This document shows positions 50,830 through 63,303 of a DNA stretch of 64,000 nt, one piece after another (the stretch's first letter is position 1; each line of letters starts with the position of its first letter). The notes under the pieces were generated by a model. It ran no database searches. It worked only from the letters and a program-made list of their open reading frames with translations, and had not been told where the DNA came from. The translations under genes were made by a program, and so were the position numbers. Source of the DNA: Paramecium tetraurelia (lineage: Eukaryota; Ciliophora; Oligohymenophorea; Peniculida; Parameciidae); assembly GCF_000165425.1 (NCBI RefSeq), contig NW_001799641.1, positions 191,027 through 255,026 of the forward strand, given 5' to 3'.

Positions 50830-52024
50830 TCATGGGGATTTGATGCTGAATGCATTTATGTCAAGAATGTTACATAATTAGTAAACGATACTTGTTACGC
50901 AATGTAAATATGATAATCCTGAGAATACTAATAAGGCAAAGATCAATTTGACCTCATCAATATAGCAAAGACCATCCTGAGTAAAAAATTAGCTTATCAA
51001 ATTCAACATAATTGACCCCAAAGTTATAGCCCAAGATAATGAAAATTAACTGAAAGTCTATATAATTAATATACCATAATTACTTCTTTAGTGATGATTG
51101 CCAATTGCCATAGGTTAATCATTTTTGACCATTACAATCCAATAGTCAAAACATAAATATGGAACCATCTTGATAACACAGCAGTTGGCGATAGATAGAT
51201 TAAACTAATGAATGTTATCATTAAAGTAATAGGTAATGAGAGACTACTTACAATTTTCAAAATATTCCAATTCATCTTCTTGAATACAGGATAACAAAAT
51301 TAAATGATGGTAGCAATACATCCAAAAATTGTAATTGCAAGCAAGAATGTATTATATTGAATTGAAATTGTGCTTGTAAGTTAAATTTCATTTAGCCAAA
51401 ATTATGACGACACGAATGCAGTTAATACAAAAAAGAATTATAATGTTGGCAATCCTTCATCAACTCCATTAATTACGCCTAACTAAAATACTCCTGTGTG
51501 TTATTGACAATAAACCCCAAAGTAAAATCCTAAGAAACTTACTCCAATTGCGGTTAACATATTGAATGGAGTAAATGCAATTTTGAAAGCATTAATATAC
51601 AATAAGCCAGCAATCCAAGTAGCAGTACAATCGCTGCCGTGATCCATTAACATTCCCAATGCAGTAGATTATTTTGTTCTTCTGGCTTGTTTCCCATCAG
51701 CATTGTCTAATGTTTAATATACAAAAATTGTCCAGGCTATATACAAACTTGCCCATTATGGTAAATCTTAATCGAACATGGGATTCAATATGAATATCAA
51801 AGCAAAAGATGTTAATAAATTGCAGAATCCTGTTATTGTGATAAGATTTGGAGCAACTGTTGTTGGTAATTAGTCAACCTGAAATGTATTAATAGTATCA
51901 TTACCACCCATTAAGCCATATCCCCCAAAAACCAATTATATAAAATTGAAAGATTCTGGCCACTGTATTTAAACCTTCTCAAATTTTCATAATACTATGG
52001 ATTCACATAGTTTTTCAATAGCAT
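50830..52024 (-). CDS. choline/ethanolamine phosphotransferase (CDP-alcohol phosphatidyltransferase)
   Basis: The protein has 370 residues and three introns of 26, 25 and 31 nt. The catalytic motif of the family, DG-x2-AR-x8-G-x3-D-x3-D, is complete: it starts DGKQARRTKQSTALG and ends MLMDHGSD. It is preceded by LPTTVAPNLITITGF, also typical. About ten hydrophobic segments follow the CEPT/EPT pattern. The enzyme makes phosphatidylcholine or phosphatidylethanolamine from CDP-alcohols and diacylglycerol in the ER. Which head group it prefers cannot be told. Its 3' end is about 40 bp from the start of the Derlin-like gene. Confidence 0.93.
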
Positions 52025-52179
52025 TTTAATTAATTAATTAATTAATTACTACCATAAAATTAAATTAAAAATCAATAATTAGTCATTGAATTAATCAAAT
52101 CCTACATTAAGAATTATAATGATAAACTAATTTAATAAAGATTTTATTGATTTATAGTACTAGTTTTAAATAATGCAAA

Positions 52180-53571
52180 TCATTTAGTCATTAATTTTTC
52201 AATTTCTTCATAATGATTGTACATTTCCCAATAAGTAATGAATCCTTTTCCAAATAGATCAATTTCATGATAGAGGCTAAATTAAAATGATAATTATTTA
52301 CATTTCTCCCTATATTCTATCATTCATTTCATTGATAAAATTGTCCATATTCACATTTCCATTAAGTTGATTAAACAACTCCTTAATTGGATTAGGGTGT
52401 GGTTCCTTCAATAAACATGTTTCTTTTAAGGTCTCTCCTAAATCCTCTAAACTAATCCACCCATCTTCATCAGAGTCTGCCAATTTAAACAAAGAATCTA
52501 GATCTAGTTGTGCATTTGGAATGGCTATCTTTGCATTTTCCATTAGCTAATATAGATTCAACCTTTTAGTAAATCTGTGATGAACTAAATAGGTGAATAA
52601 TTCTTCAGCAGTCACACCTCTGATTTCTAAACTCTTAACAAGTTGAGAAGGTTCAGTCTTGAGAGTCGTTAAATTTTATTTTGATTACTCTTGCTCAATT
52701 TATAGTTGTGATTCATACACATTATCTTATTTTACATGATAAGTTGGTTATTAAGGAGTGAGTATATTTCTCCAGTCTGTAAATAAATTTTAATATTCTT
52801 CATTTACCATTTATTTATAATTTAGACTAATTAATTAAGGAATTATGTAAGTCTCCTTTGAAACATAATGTTTATCCTATTGAATGTATTGCTATATTTC
52901 TGCTGCATTATATTGTAAGATGCATTCACTTCTCTAATCACTTTAATTTAGAGGGGCTTAAGAAACAATGGTTTAGAATTCCATTTTGACAGGAGTCAAA
53001 TCATCAAAAAATGGATCGACAACTGAATTCGCTGTATTAAATACAATTTGCTATTCTTATGGCTTAACTTCCTATATTTCATCAAGAATCTTAAATTCTT
53101 CATTTTCCTTTTGTTCTATTTGACTATCCAATTTTTCTTGCTTCCTGAAGGATTCCATTTTTTTGTGTGATTAATCTTCCTTTTATTTCTTCCTAAAATC
53201 TAGATTAGATCGACTGGGCGATTTGATTGAAGGGTTTGAACTCATGGATGTATTCCATTCACATCTCTCCTTTGATTTGACTTTCCTCAAAATAAGAGGA
53301 GCACCTTGTACTTTTTCTGGAGATCCTTTTTTATCTTTAAGGAACTTTCTTAATTCTTATTGTAAATCATTGAGATCATTTCTCCTTCTATGTTTAGCTA
53401 CTAGTTCAATGAGTCTCACATTTTCATCCTTTACCATCTACCTTAATTATAAACGATCCTCCTTCATAATTTCTAGACTAATAAGCAATTATTCATACTT
53501 GTACATTTCTCAATCACTTATATCGTTTCCAATTATTCATTTTTCCTTGACTTATTCGAGACTTTGAGCAT
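52180..53571 (-). CDS. EF-hand protein with N-terminal coiled coil
   Basis: The protein has 448 residues and two introns of 20 and 25 nt. The N-terminal 90 residues are helical (SLEIMKEDRLQLRQMVKDE). The middle is charged and poor in recognisable domains. Near residue 360 lies a good EF-hand loop, DSDEDGWISLED, with Asp at positions 1, 3, 5 and 12. A second, poorer loop (DLFGKGFITYWE) near the C-terminus appears only after splicing of the last intron. At least one site should bind calcium. A role at the cortex or cilium is possible but not shown. Confidence 0.8.
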
Positions 53572-53902
53572 GTTTAACGGATAATTAATATATAAAAAAG
53601 CTAAATAAAAAATCAAACTATTCCAAATAATTGTTATCTAATTCATATTATTTATAATTCCCTCTAAAATCTATATATAAAGATTCAAACAATCATTTTG
53701 TTTATTCTTTATTTTAAAAACACTCTATATTTTATAATAGAGTATATCTATCGTTTCTGATGTTTATAAAAGTGTGCTTACTCTATAATAATAGTTTGTG
53801 CAATTATAAATTAGGAAGAGAGAGATTGAACATTTACTAAAACAACTCTTGAATACCATATTAGATAATTCAAATTAATTATTGGATATCTATAGATTAA
53901 AA

Positions 53903-54554
53903 TCATTTTTTTGTTTTCTTTTATGGTTTTGGAGATTCATCCTCACTTTCCTCATCATCATCTTCCTCATTTTCATTAAACTCAGAATCACTTCCTATAC
54001 CATCTTGATCTCCTCCCTCTTCCTACTATTAATAAAGCATTTTACATCAGAGTATTCAATTTCTTCTCCCTCTTGATTTTTATTGTCCAATACTTATAAA
54101 TTAGGTAACATTTAAAAGATTTTTTAATGATATCCTGTTTGCTATTCTACTTTATTGTCAGATAAATCCAATTGTTATAATTAAGGTAGGTTTGAAAGTA
54201 CACGCAATTCCTATATTAAATCTAAATTCATACTTCAAATGATTTGATTTGGTTATCCGCTAAAGATAAGCAGACTAATTTTTTAAAATTCTCACTAATA
54301 TAATTTAATGCTTTGAAGTCTAGACTGTTGCCCTCCAAAATTAATACCTCCAATGAATCCATCTTTGGTAAGCCTTCTAATGTTTTGAGTCCACAACCTG
54401 TAATTGCAAGGCTTTATAATTTTGGATGCTTTTTCAAATTTTCTGTAATCTCTGGCGTAAGTTACTCTATTCTAATTTCAGATATATCTAATTCTTCCAA
54501 TTATCCCTATTCCTCTGCTTGCTTGTTAATTTGATTTATAAAAAGTTCTGCCAT
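53903..54554 (-). CDS. ANP32-like leucine-rich repeat protein with acidic tail
   Basis: The protein has 202 residues and two introns of 23 and 20 nt. Residues 1-145 form leucine-rich repeats in the ANP32 arrangement: LEVLILEGNSLDF, LVCLSLADNQIKSF, LQQLDLSDNKV, and the cap FQMLPNLQVLDN. After splicing, the tail is acidic (NENEEDDDEESEDE) and ends in a basic patch PKPQKKTKK, a possible nuclear signal. ANP32 proteins act as histone chaperones, phosphatase inhibitors and mRNA-export helpers. Length and layout match that family well. Confidence 0.88.
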
Positions 54555-54870
54555 TTTAATTAATAAAATTTGTTAAATCAAAATATCTAAAGTACATATA
54601 TTAGCCAATTAAAATCATTTTTGAATTACTCATTATTCGATTCAGATAATTAATACTATTAGTAAACAATATTAGACCTTTTATGATTGCAATATACATT
54701 AAATATCATTAGTAAACTTCAATCTGTTTATTATAAAAATCAATTAAAATAACACAACCTAAAACTATTTCAAAGTATAATTGACGAGTCACTGATCAAA
54801 TTATATAATAATAATGAAAGAATTAAGTGATTTATATTGTATACATATAATAAATTAATATTGGAAACCA
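54555..54870. other. intergenic, nothing recognised
   Basis: A 316-bp A+T-rich stretch between two minus-strand genes, containing the promoter of the ANP32-like gene. No feature is seen. Confidence 0.55.
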
Positions 54871-57035
54871 TCAAAAATTATTAATTCTCTACTTCTTTTT
54901 AGCTTTGTTAAAACTATTATTCAAACTTGAACTTGCTTGCTGAATTGAAGGAGCTTAAAATAAATCTAAAGTATTAATGTAATTATAACCTCTATCAGTT
55001 TTTTTCGTCTCTTAAAAAAGTGATAAAACATCATTCTTTGAAAACACAGATTTGTTGCTTAAATCATTTTATTACTATTATTAAAAAGGATTAGATTAGA
55101 AAAAATTTAAACTTGAAATTTAATTCTAAGTCTGCTGCTATTAAGTAAAAAGATTTTAAATTTAAAAGCTTTACTATTAAATCAATTATTATGAATAATG
55201 CTATTATTACTATTATTATTACTATTAAAATAGATTATTTTATTAAATCGGCTATTACTAATAACTTAGTTATACAGATTCAAAATCTTTTTACTTATTT
55301 TACATAACCTAATTAATTTAAGGAGAAGCCTATTCGATGATTTCCATCTATTTGTTAGTAGAATATTGAAGTATTTTTGCATTTGCATTTTCGAAATTGT
55401 GAACGCTTTGCATCGAATTTTAAGTGTTCTGATTTTCTTAAGGTTTGTTCGTTATTTATTAAGGTTATTATGATGATATTTTAAATAATTCCATTATAGG
55501 TTAGTTTTAATTTTATGGTTAACATTATTAATTTTGATTGGATTGTGAAAAAGCTTAAAAGTATAGACTTATTNNNNNNNNNNNNNNNNNNNNNNNNNNN
55601 NNNNNNNNNNNNNNNNNNNNNNNNNNNNNNNNNNNNNNNNNNNNNNNNNNNNNNNNNNNNNNNNNNNNNNNNNNNNNNNNNNNNNNNNNNNNNNNNNNNN
55701 NNNNNNNNNNNNNNNNNNNNNNNTTTTTCATTTTGACATATTAAATTTGATTCAAAAATTATTCTTGTTATGGAAGTAAATCTTGGCCTATTTTTACTTG
55801 TTAATTCTCTAGTTCTTATTCTTTCTTTGTGTCTTATTATTATAATTAGTTTAATTTATAAAGCTATTTATCGTTTGGAGTAGAATTTTCTAAAGAAGAA
55901 TTCTATATATTGTTCTATTCTATATTTAATAATTCAGATTTTTTATTCACTTTCATCTAGTTTTAATTTAATTATTTCTAATATTATACTATGAAATTTA
56001 CTTGATTGATATTTTCCAAACACTATTCTTTACATTTTTAATTAGGTTTCGACTCTAACTCTTAATTTTATTATGCATTAGAAGCTTTTTTATTTTTATC
56101 CTAGCATTCTAAGTTCTCTTACACTTCTTATAAAAAATAACCGTTCTTAAAACTTAAGATTGTTTCATTTCCTTCTCCTTTTGAATTTGTTCCAGTTGAA
56201 CTTGAAGATTTATTATTGTTATTTTGATCATCCTTAAGGCGATCATTATTTGATGGGCTCTGGGCAGCAGATGAAGAAGCTTTTAATGCTTTAAGAAATG
56301 AATCACATTTCAAGTTCTTATTCTCATCATTTTGGATTATTGATTAATTCTCAATTATTTTCACTGGAGATAAATAATCACTAGTTTCAGCTTTTTATTA
56401 TTTGAGTGGTATACTACTTTCTGTAAAACTATCAAACTATTTCAATCTCTTATTGGAGTAATTTGAATAATATTCAGATGAATTTTCAAATTTTTGGTGT
56501 TTATTTTACTTTAAATTTTGTTTATTTAGATTAAACTCTAACTATTTTGGATTTTCTATTGTTATTATTAACAAATATTACCTTCCATTTTTCGACTTTT
56601 TTAATTTTTTGAGTATACTTTTTTAAACTTCTTTTGTTTTTTAGCATTTGGTTAGAAATTGCTTGGTTCCCTACCTAGATCAGTTTATGTTTCTTAAGAT
56701 TATTTTTTAGCAGAATCTATCTCTTCTTTTACTTATTATTCAAAGGCAAATATGGACTTGCGTTTTAGTACTGTACCATCTTCCTTATTTGGTATAATTC
56801 GATCTATAAGGACAAGATTATTTTTAAATTAATTAGATAGTTCTTATTCTAATTTTTAATCGTCAAATGATTGTATCCGTTAGATTAAACTTTATGAGTT
56901 GATTGTTGGCTTAAATAAACCTTAAATCTTGTTTTTTAATTTAGTTATGATGCCCGGTTTCATGTTTTTCGAGGAACCAAAAGGGTTATAACTTGAAATG
57001 CTCGTTCTTCTATTTCCAAACAGAAATTTATGCAT
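54871..57035 (-). CDS. Gln/Asn-rich protein, interrupted by an assembly gap
   Basis: The model has about 712 residues, of which 50 fall in the 150-N run. One 26-nt intron lies near 56555. The frame before the gap and the frame after it agree if the gap really is 150 bases. The N-terminus is MHKFLFGNRRTSISSYNPFG, with two FG pairs. The middle is charged and Ser-rich. The C-terminal third is very Gln-rich (a run of nine Gln from TAA/TAG codons) with spaced NLF, NFF and NPF tripeptides, and it ends NNSFNKAKKKQ. The composition recalls nucleoporins or endocytic adaptors with NPF motifs. Neither is proven. Confidence 0.7.
55574..55723. other. assembly gap of 150 Ns
   Basis: A run of exactly 150 N lies inside the Gln-rich gene. 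The neighbouring DNA is rich in TAA/TAG/CAA repeats, a likely cause of the assembly break. The round number may be a placeholder and not a measured length. Confidence 0.98.
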
Positions 57036-58467
57036 AATTAATTAAATAATATATTTAAATTAATAAGATTATCTAGATGACAAAATATTTAAATGTTTTA
57101 ATAATTAACTAATATAATGATTCATATATATTATTACTAATAATACAACTTATCTCCTTGTATTATAATTAAAACTCAGTTATTTTAATTTACTCTTATT
57201 TACATCATTTGCAGAATTTATAAAAACAAATCAAGTATTAGGTTTAATTATTTTAGATCTGAGATCATAATTACCAAAATCATTTTATTTTATTTTATCA
57301 AATTTTAATCAATAAACAATCAATTCTAGTCATTTTCTAAACAGAGAATCATTCTAATTCTTATAATTTATGAGTTTGTTTAAAAAAAGAGCAACACATC
57401 AAATTATGGTTTTCTTTTTTATGTTATAATTTATGGGATGTTAAGAATTTTATTGATAATTAATTATTAAATTGTAATTAAAACTATCATACTTTAGTAG
57501 TACCCATTTTTGCATTCTATTTTTATTTCAATATGCTGCAATAGAAATACTAAGTAATTGTAGTAGTAGGCTATTTTTAAAATAATAAAAGTAGATAATT
57601 TATATGTAATTCAATCAAAAATAAGTGCAAAAATTCGAAAACCATCATAAAGACATTCAATTATATAAGGAAATTGTGAAAATGAGGTATAACGACAAGT
57701 AGATAATTGATAGTGTAATTACCATTAAAAATATGTTAATTATTCTTCTGATAAAATTATGGATATATTTTAATAGTATAAATATATAGATATTTATAAT
57801 AATGATATTTCAATTAAAATTCACTATTCAACAGAATTACGTATAATATTTTTTAAGATATTTCTAATCAGATTAATTTTTGGTTTCCGTAAAATTTATG
57901 AATACCACAGAGTGAATTACAAATTATATAATTCTTAAATTTTAAGATAAAATATCAATATCATTATACTTTAAGTAAACCAAGTGTAAAAATTTAAGAT
58001 ATTTAGACAGCATATTCTTAATTTAAAAATTAAAATCTATGTCCTTTTGTAAATTTATATCATGATATCAACACAATTTTGAATATGCTTTCATAAAAGA
58101 TCAGAACAAATAAATTGTATTTTTTATTAGACTACTTTTCTTAAGGATTCCAACAAAAACATCTTTGACAAAAAATTAAAATTACAATTTAATTACAATT
58201 AAAATTTGAAAAAATTTATCTTCAATGTTTGATTGAAAAAATACATATTTTTCAATAGAGCATAATTATATAATTAATATAAGGAGGGGAAAAAGAAGTT
58301 ATAAATTGGCAATCGTTATTATATTTTCTCTCAACAACTGAAAAGAGTATGCAGTTATTTTATAATAATTAAGTAAATAATGATGAAACCTTGAATTAAA
58401 TGAGATTTATGTACAAAATAATTTTAAAATAATTTCCATAATTTTCTTTTCATTAATTTAGATCTCA
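57036..58467. other. long intergenic stretch between divergent genes
   Basis: About 1.4 kb of very A+T-rich DNA. Several frames lack TGA for 60-100 codons, but this is expected by chance at such base composition, and their Ile/Asn/Lys make-up is not protein-like. It should hold the promoters of the Gln-rich gene and the third TmcB-like gene. No RNA gene is recognised. Confidence 0.5.
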
Positions 58468-61400
58468 ATGCCTAATATAAGTCAATTAATGTCTAAAATA
58501 TTGACAAAATACATGGAGTATGATGATTCTGCCCTTGCATTACCTGAAAGCTTAGTTAACATACTACTTATTCATGCTTCTCTATTGAATATTTCATACA
58601 TATATTATCAGAATTCATCTTCTTGGCTTTATACTTTAGTAATATTAGCGAGGCCATCAGTTACAATATAGATTTCCTATTTTTATATTTTTGGGATTAG
58701 TTATTTGCTGCTACATATTTTATGTATAATAAAAACTAAATTACTGGGTAAGAGTATAGTTAGTCTTATTAATTGTTTAATGAAGGTCGGCCTTCTGAAT
58801 TTCGTAATTGAATAGTTTGAAGGCATATTTGGGTTTGTAATAGCCGGAATTATATTAGTTGTTCAAATGTTTGAGATATTATTTATACAAGGAACATTAG
58901 ATATAAAAACAAAGAATTTCTAGCTTACCTAGATTACATTTTTCAGCGTAATAACTTTGATGATGAATATATTGCTGATGACATTTTATAAATTAAATTT
59001 CCAGCTTAGACACCTATAAATTATAGCTATATTAAATTCAACCACATAAGCTTTGGACCTTTTATTAATAAAAAATTAAAGAAGCCCAATAATAAGATTA
59101 ATGATGATATCAATTTAATTAGTAACCATTTATGTTGGGGTAATGTAATTTATTCATTTTGAAAATTCCTATACCCTCGTTTTAGTACCTTTCTTTTTTA
59201 AAATTATATCACTATTAAGATTATCGGATTTAATCTACACAAATGATCCGATAATCAATGCATCTTTTTTAATGCAAGAAAGGAAACTTTATGAAAGTTT
59301 TATTATTCTAAATAAATTAAAGGATCAAAATTTTATTAGATAAATCAAAAGAAATCAACTATTGAAGAAGTGCATTTATTAAATAAATTAAGAATTATAA
59401 TAAAAAGTTAGAAGTCAAGAACTATTAGGAGTTGCTTCAAAATTAATCTAAAATGATATTAAGAATATAAAAATTTAAAATATGTTATTAAATATAATTT
59501 AATGGAAAATAAAATTATTATAAAATTGGAAGACTAATGAATTTGATGAGATTTATAAATTTGTCAACCGAATGTTAAAGCTAAAGCAAGAATTAGATGA
59601 TTATTATTTAGCAGAACCTAATGGTATGGTATAATCTTTAATTTGTTTTTTTTATGCGGAAATCTTAAATGATTTGTTAGAAGCAAATGAAATGATAATT
59701 CATTCCAAAAAATCAGCAGATTTATTCTTTGTAGATTATACGACTAACAAAAATATGTTTTATCTTACTACTAAATATGAAAATGGATAATTGCAGATGA
59801 ATAAAATATCAAGTAATGCTCCATCTTTTATATGTAATAAGAAATTACAGGATTTAATTCCATTAGGAGTTCGTGAATGGCATAATAAATTAGTAGATGA
59901 ATTTATAATAACTGGGAAATCAAAATTTGTGAGATAATTGAATCATAATTATGTAAACCATGGATCATCAATTGACACTGTAGATTTTGCAATTGATTTA
60001 ACGTACTCAGATTAAGTTAATTTTATTTGTCTAATATCTCCAACTTTAGTAAAGAATGCTACTTTGATTGTTGATGAAAAATATAATATTACCAGTTACA
60101 CCAATCAATTTAAAGAGATTAAACAATACAAAGTTCTATTTTCCAGAGGATCATCCATCATTAATATATTCCCATAAATTCAAGAAATTAAGTAATCCTG
60201 TTTCTTAGAAAATGTTCTTCTTAATACCAAAAAATTATTACATCAGAGTGATGAATAAGAGGATATTCGATACTATTGCAATTTAGAAATAATTCTCAAA
60301 CATTATTAAGATACAATGATTTATATGATTGTAAAATTGGAAAACATTTAAATAATCTATTAGAACACAGGCAACTCTAGTAAAAAAGATACTATATCAA
60401 ATCAATCTTCCTCTGCAAACGAATTAAGTATTGCTGAAGAAAGACATCTGCTACTTAATTAGATTTCTAGATAAGATATTCCCTTACTTGAATAGAATAA
60501 TGAAATTAAAAGCTTCAAATAGGTTAAGAGCCTTATTGAAAAGCAAAGCCTAAATGACGAAGCGATTAAAAAGGTCTTCAATATTGATACAATATAACCA
60601 TAAGTAATTACATCTAGAGGAGAACCAGAATAACATCTATTGGTTGATAAGATTAAAACTGATAGCAAAAAATATTCAGTTAAATCTCTAACATAAGGCG
60701 GAGAAGGTAAGGAATAACAACAGAAATAATAGGAGGCTAAAAAAGAAGAACTTTTTGATAGGGAAGACTAATCTTAAGTTTCATCTATAAGAATGCTAAG
60801 AAATTCAAAATTTTATCGAAAATATGACCTTTATAATAAATTTAATAAGCATATGCCTTTAAAAAGGTAACATTAATTCTTAGTTATGTTATTTGCATTA
60901 TGCATAATTATTTAAGGAGTATTCATCATTATTGTAATAATTTAATACTATTTTAGCAATTAACAAGTTTAAACTTAGTGTCATTTGCTATAGATATCAA
61001 TTTATTAGAAATTAAGAACCTTTTCTTTTAACCATTGGATATGTTTCTTGTTACAAGATGGAATTTGTGGACTTACAATTTTCAAAAATCTAATGGAATT
61101 ATAACACCAGAAGAGTACAATTCAGTTTCATAATTTGCAACCTCCAATTTGGGACTTGGATTCGATTCTCTAAACTCAAACTTAAAATTAGTATTAAATC
61201 GCTAAGAGCTTCAAGGTTTACTACAAACAAAATATATAGATGCTTTTTCTTATCTTGATACCTTTAAATCTGAATAATATAATATGACACTCAGAACAGC
61301 AATATCTGTTTTGTTGAATTTTTAATACATTTTGAAGATGAATTACATTTATGAAAAAACAGTTAAAGCTGACAGTCCTTAAATCTTTTATAGTTTTAAA

Positions 61401-62656
61401 AACTATCCTATAATGCGAGATATTATGACTTAATTGAATTCTGATATTATGGTACAAACAATTGCACGAGGATAGGATTTTTAGGATGAAATGAAAACTC
61501 TATTTTTATTTTAGTAGATATTTTTAATATTAATGGTACTTTCTATTATTTATGCTAAAATCTATATCAATAAAAAACTTATGGTATTTTTACATTTGAG
61601 CTAATATTCAGATAATGATGCAATCTAACAGGAGATTTATAAATTTAAGGAACTACTTGATAAATTGTAATCAGATAATTCTTATAAGTTTAACTATTCC
61701 CTTCAAATAACAGAGAAGGAATTTTAGTTCTTGGGTTAAAAAGTGGAGAAAGTGAGTAAAAATTCCAAAAATTTAAGGAAAAAAAGAATATCTCCTTATA
61801 GATTTATTCTCCTTCTAATTGTGCTTTATTCAATACTTACTCTAAATAGCATAATAAATTTTTATGAGTTTTCAAAATATCTGATAAAATACCCTGAAAC
61901 TGCTTATTATAAAAAATAATTGGCTGATCTAGGAGGAGATATACCATTGATGTTCGCTTAAAGGGAAGTTCTCTATGGTAGAAAAAACTATATGTACTTG
62001 GATGCTGCTTATTTCGACAGGATGTGGTATTACATTATGGAGTCCCTTAATAATACAAAATTATTTACCTCATAAGATCCAGATTTCGAATAGTAATTTA
62101 AAAGAACTATATTTTAGAATGCTTGTGACTAATAGCTTTAATGACTTCTATGCTCAGATTTAACTTAGTGATTTATGTGAATATCTACCAGGAGACATAA
62201 AGATTAGAGCAGCAACGTTATGTCCTACTATAATGAACCAAAATATGAGACATGGCCTCAAAGCGATGTTGATATATATTCAAAACCTAATTGAGACTGA
62301 TGTTGCAATTAATAACTTTACTTACAGAGCAGTGCCTACTTAAAATGAATTAGAAGGAGCATTTATGATATCGGAAGTGATAAATGTCATGAATTCTAAT
62401 TTTTATAATGATTTAATTCAAGTTACAACCGAACTAGTGGATCAATAAGAAGTAATTGATTTTATTAAATTAGGTTTTCAATATCTGCTACTTATTTATA
62501 CTTTTCGTTGTTTTCCTGATAATTATAACTGAAGTCAAGAACAAAATATATGAAAACAGTAGGATCATAATTCATTTTGTTTATGTGATTCCTTCCCAAA
62601 CAATATTCACTGATGATACATTTGAAAGAACTCTTAGAACTTTAATCAATTTCTGA
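58468..62656 (+). CDS. TmcB-like multi-pass membrane protein, divergent copy
   Basis: The protein has 1,372 residues and three introns, at about 60932-60954 (23 nt), 62094-62118 (25 nt) and 62473-62494 (22 nt). The N-terminal part has about seven membrane segments (residues 20-270; for example VNILLIHASLLNISYIYY). A helical linker follows. A PAS-like stretch covers about 483-560: VNFICLISPTLVKNATLIVD, where VDEKYNITSY corresponds to DWEINGM of the copy at 38174. The second half repeats the pattern membrane segment, extracellular loop, membrane segment twice, and it ends with a helix (YLFILFVVFLIIT) and a short cytosolic tail. The layout equals the TmcB-like family, but sequence identity by eye is low, and the TPR-like and Cys/His parts are not visible. 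Confidence 0.8.
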
Positions 62657-62767
62657 TAATATTTCTATAAAATATTTATAGTAACTTTTATTAAATAAGT
62701 AAAGAATTATTTTCTGATACTATAATAATTATAATGTCGGAGATTTAGTTCAAATGAATTTAAACTA

Positions 62768-63235
62768 ATGTTTTATGATTTAATACCAGGTAAATAGGCT
62801 TACTTAGAATCAGTAGAGAATTTGCAACAAGGAACTTATTTATTATTAGATGAATGCCCTTGTAAAATCCTCAGACTTCAACTCTTCTTTAGTCGTCATG
62901 GTCATTGTGCATACATTGAAGTTGAAAATGCATTTTCAAAATAAATTGTTAAAATATAACGTTCGATTCACGGAAAATTGGAAATACCTTTAATTTAATT
63001 TGAGGAATATAGTTTGATTGGAATATAAAATGATGATTTTTTAACATTATTAAATTCCAAGGGTACAATTCGAGAAGATATAAAGATGCCCTAATTTAAG
63101 GAGTTAGCAAACAAATTAAGGATGTGGTTTGAAGAGGGAAAGTAATATATTATTAATATTTTTAGAGATATTATAGTGTAGATTATAAAATATATGGATA
63201 AAGAGGAAGTGTCAGAGGCAAGATGTGAGGAATGA
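62768..63235 (+). CDS. divergent eIF5A-like protein lacking the hypusine lysine
   Basis: The protein has 147 residues and one intron, 63142-63165. It follows eIF5A from end to end: GTYLLLDECPCKI matches [13 protein letters not shown], and SLIGIQNDDFLTLLNSKGTI matches the OB domain. The end, EEGKDIIVQIIKYMDKEE, matches [17 protein letters not shown]. In the hypusine loop the normal AGKHGH reads FSRHGH, so the modified lysine is Arg43 and the loop is one residue shorter. The intron falls at the same codon and phase as the last intron of the canonical eIF5A gene. Without the modification it cannot work as ordinary eIF5A. The start is the first ATG of the frame; a short upstream exon is possible. 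Confidence 0.82.
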
Positions 63236-63303
63236 ATAATATTATATTTTTAATAGAAATTATTTGGTTGAGTTAAATTAAAATACATTTTCTAGAATAT
63301 TAA

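Noticed and set aside
53223-53567. Plus-strand frame of 114 codons, Ser/Phe/Leu-rich
   Set aside because: It is the antisense of the coiled-coil part of the EF-hand gene.
57600-58200. Long TGA-free stretches between the Gln-rich gene and the third TmcB-like gene
   Set aside because: At this base composition TGA-free runs of 60-100 codons are expected by chance, and their residue make-up is not protein-like.
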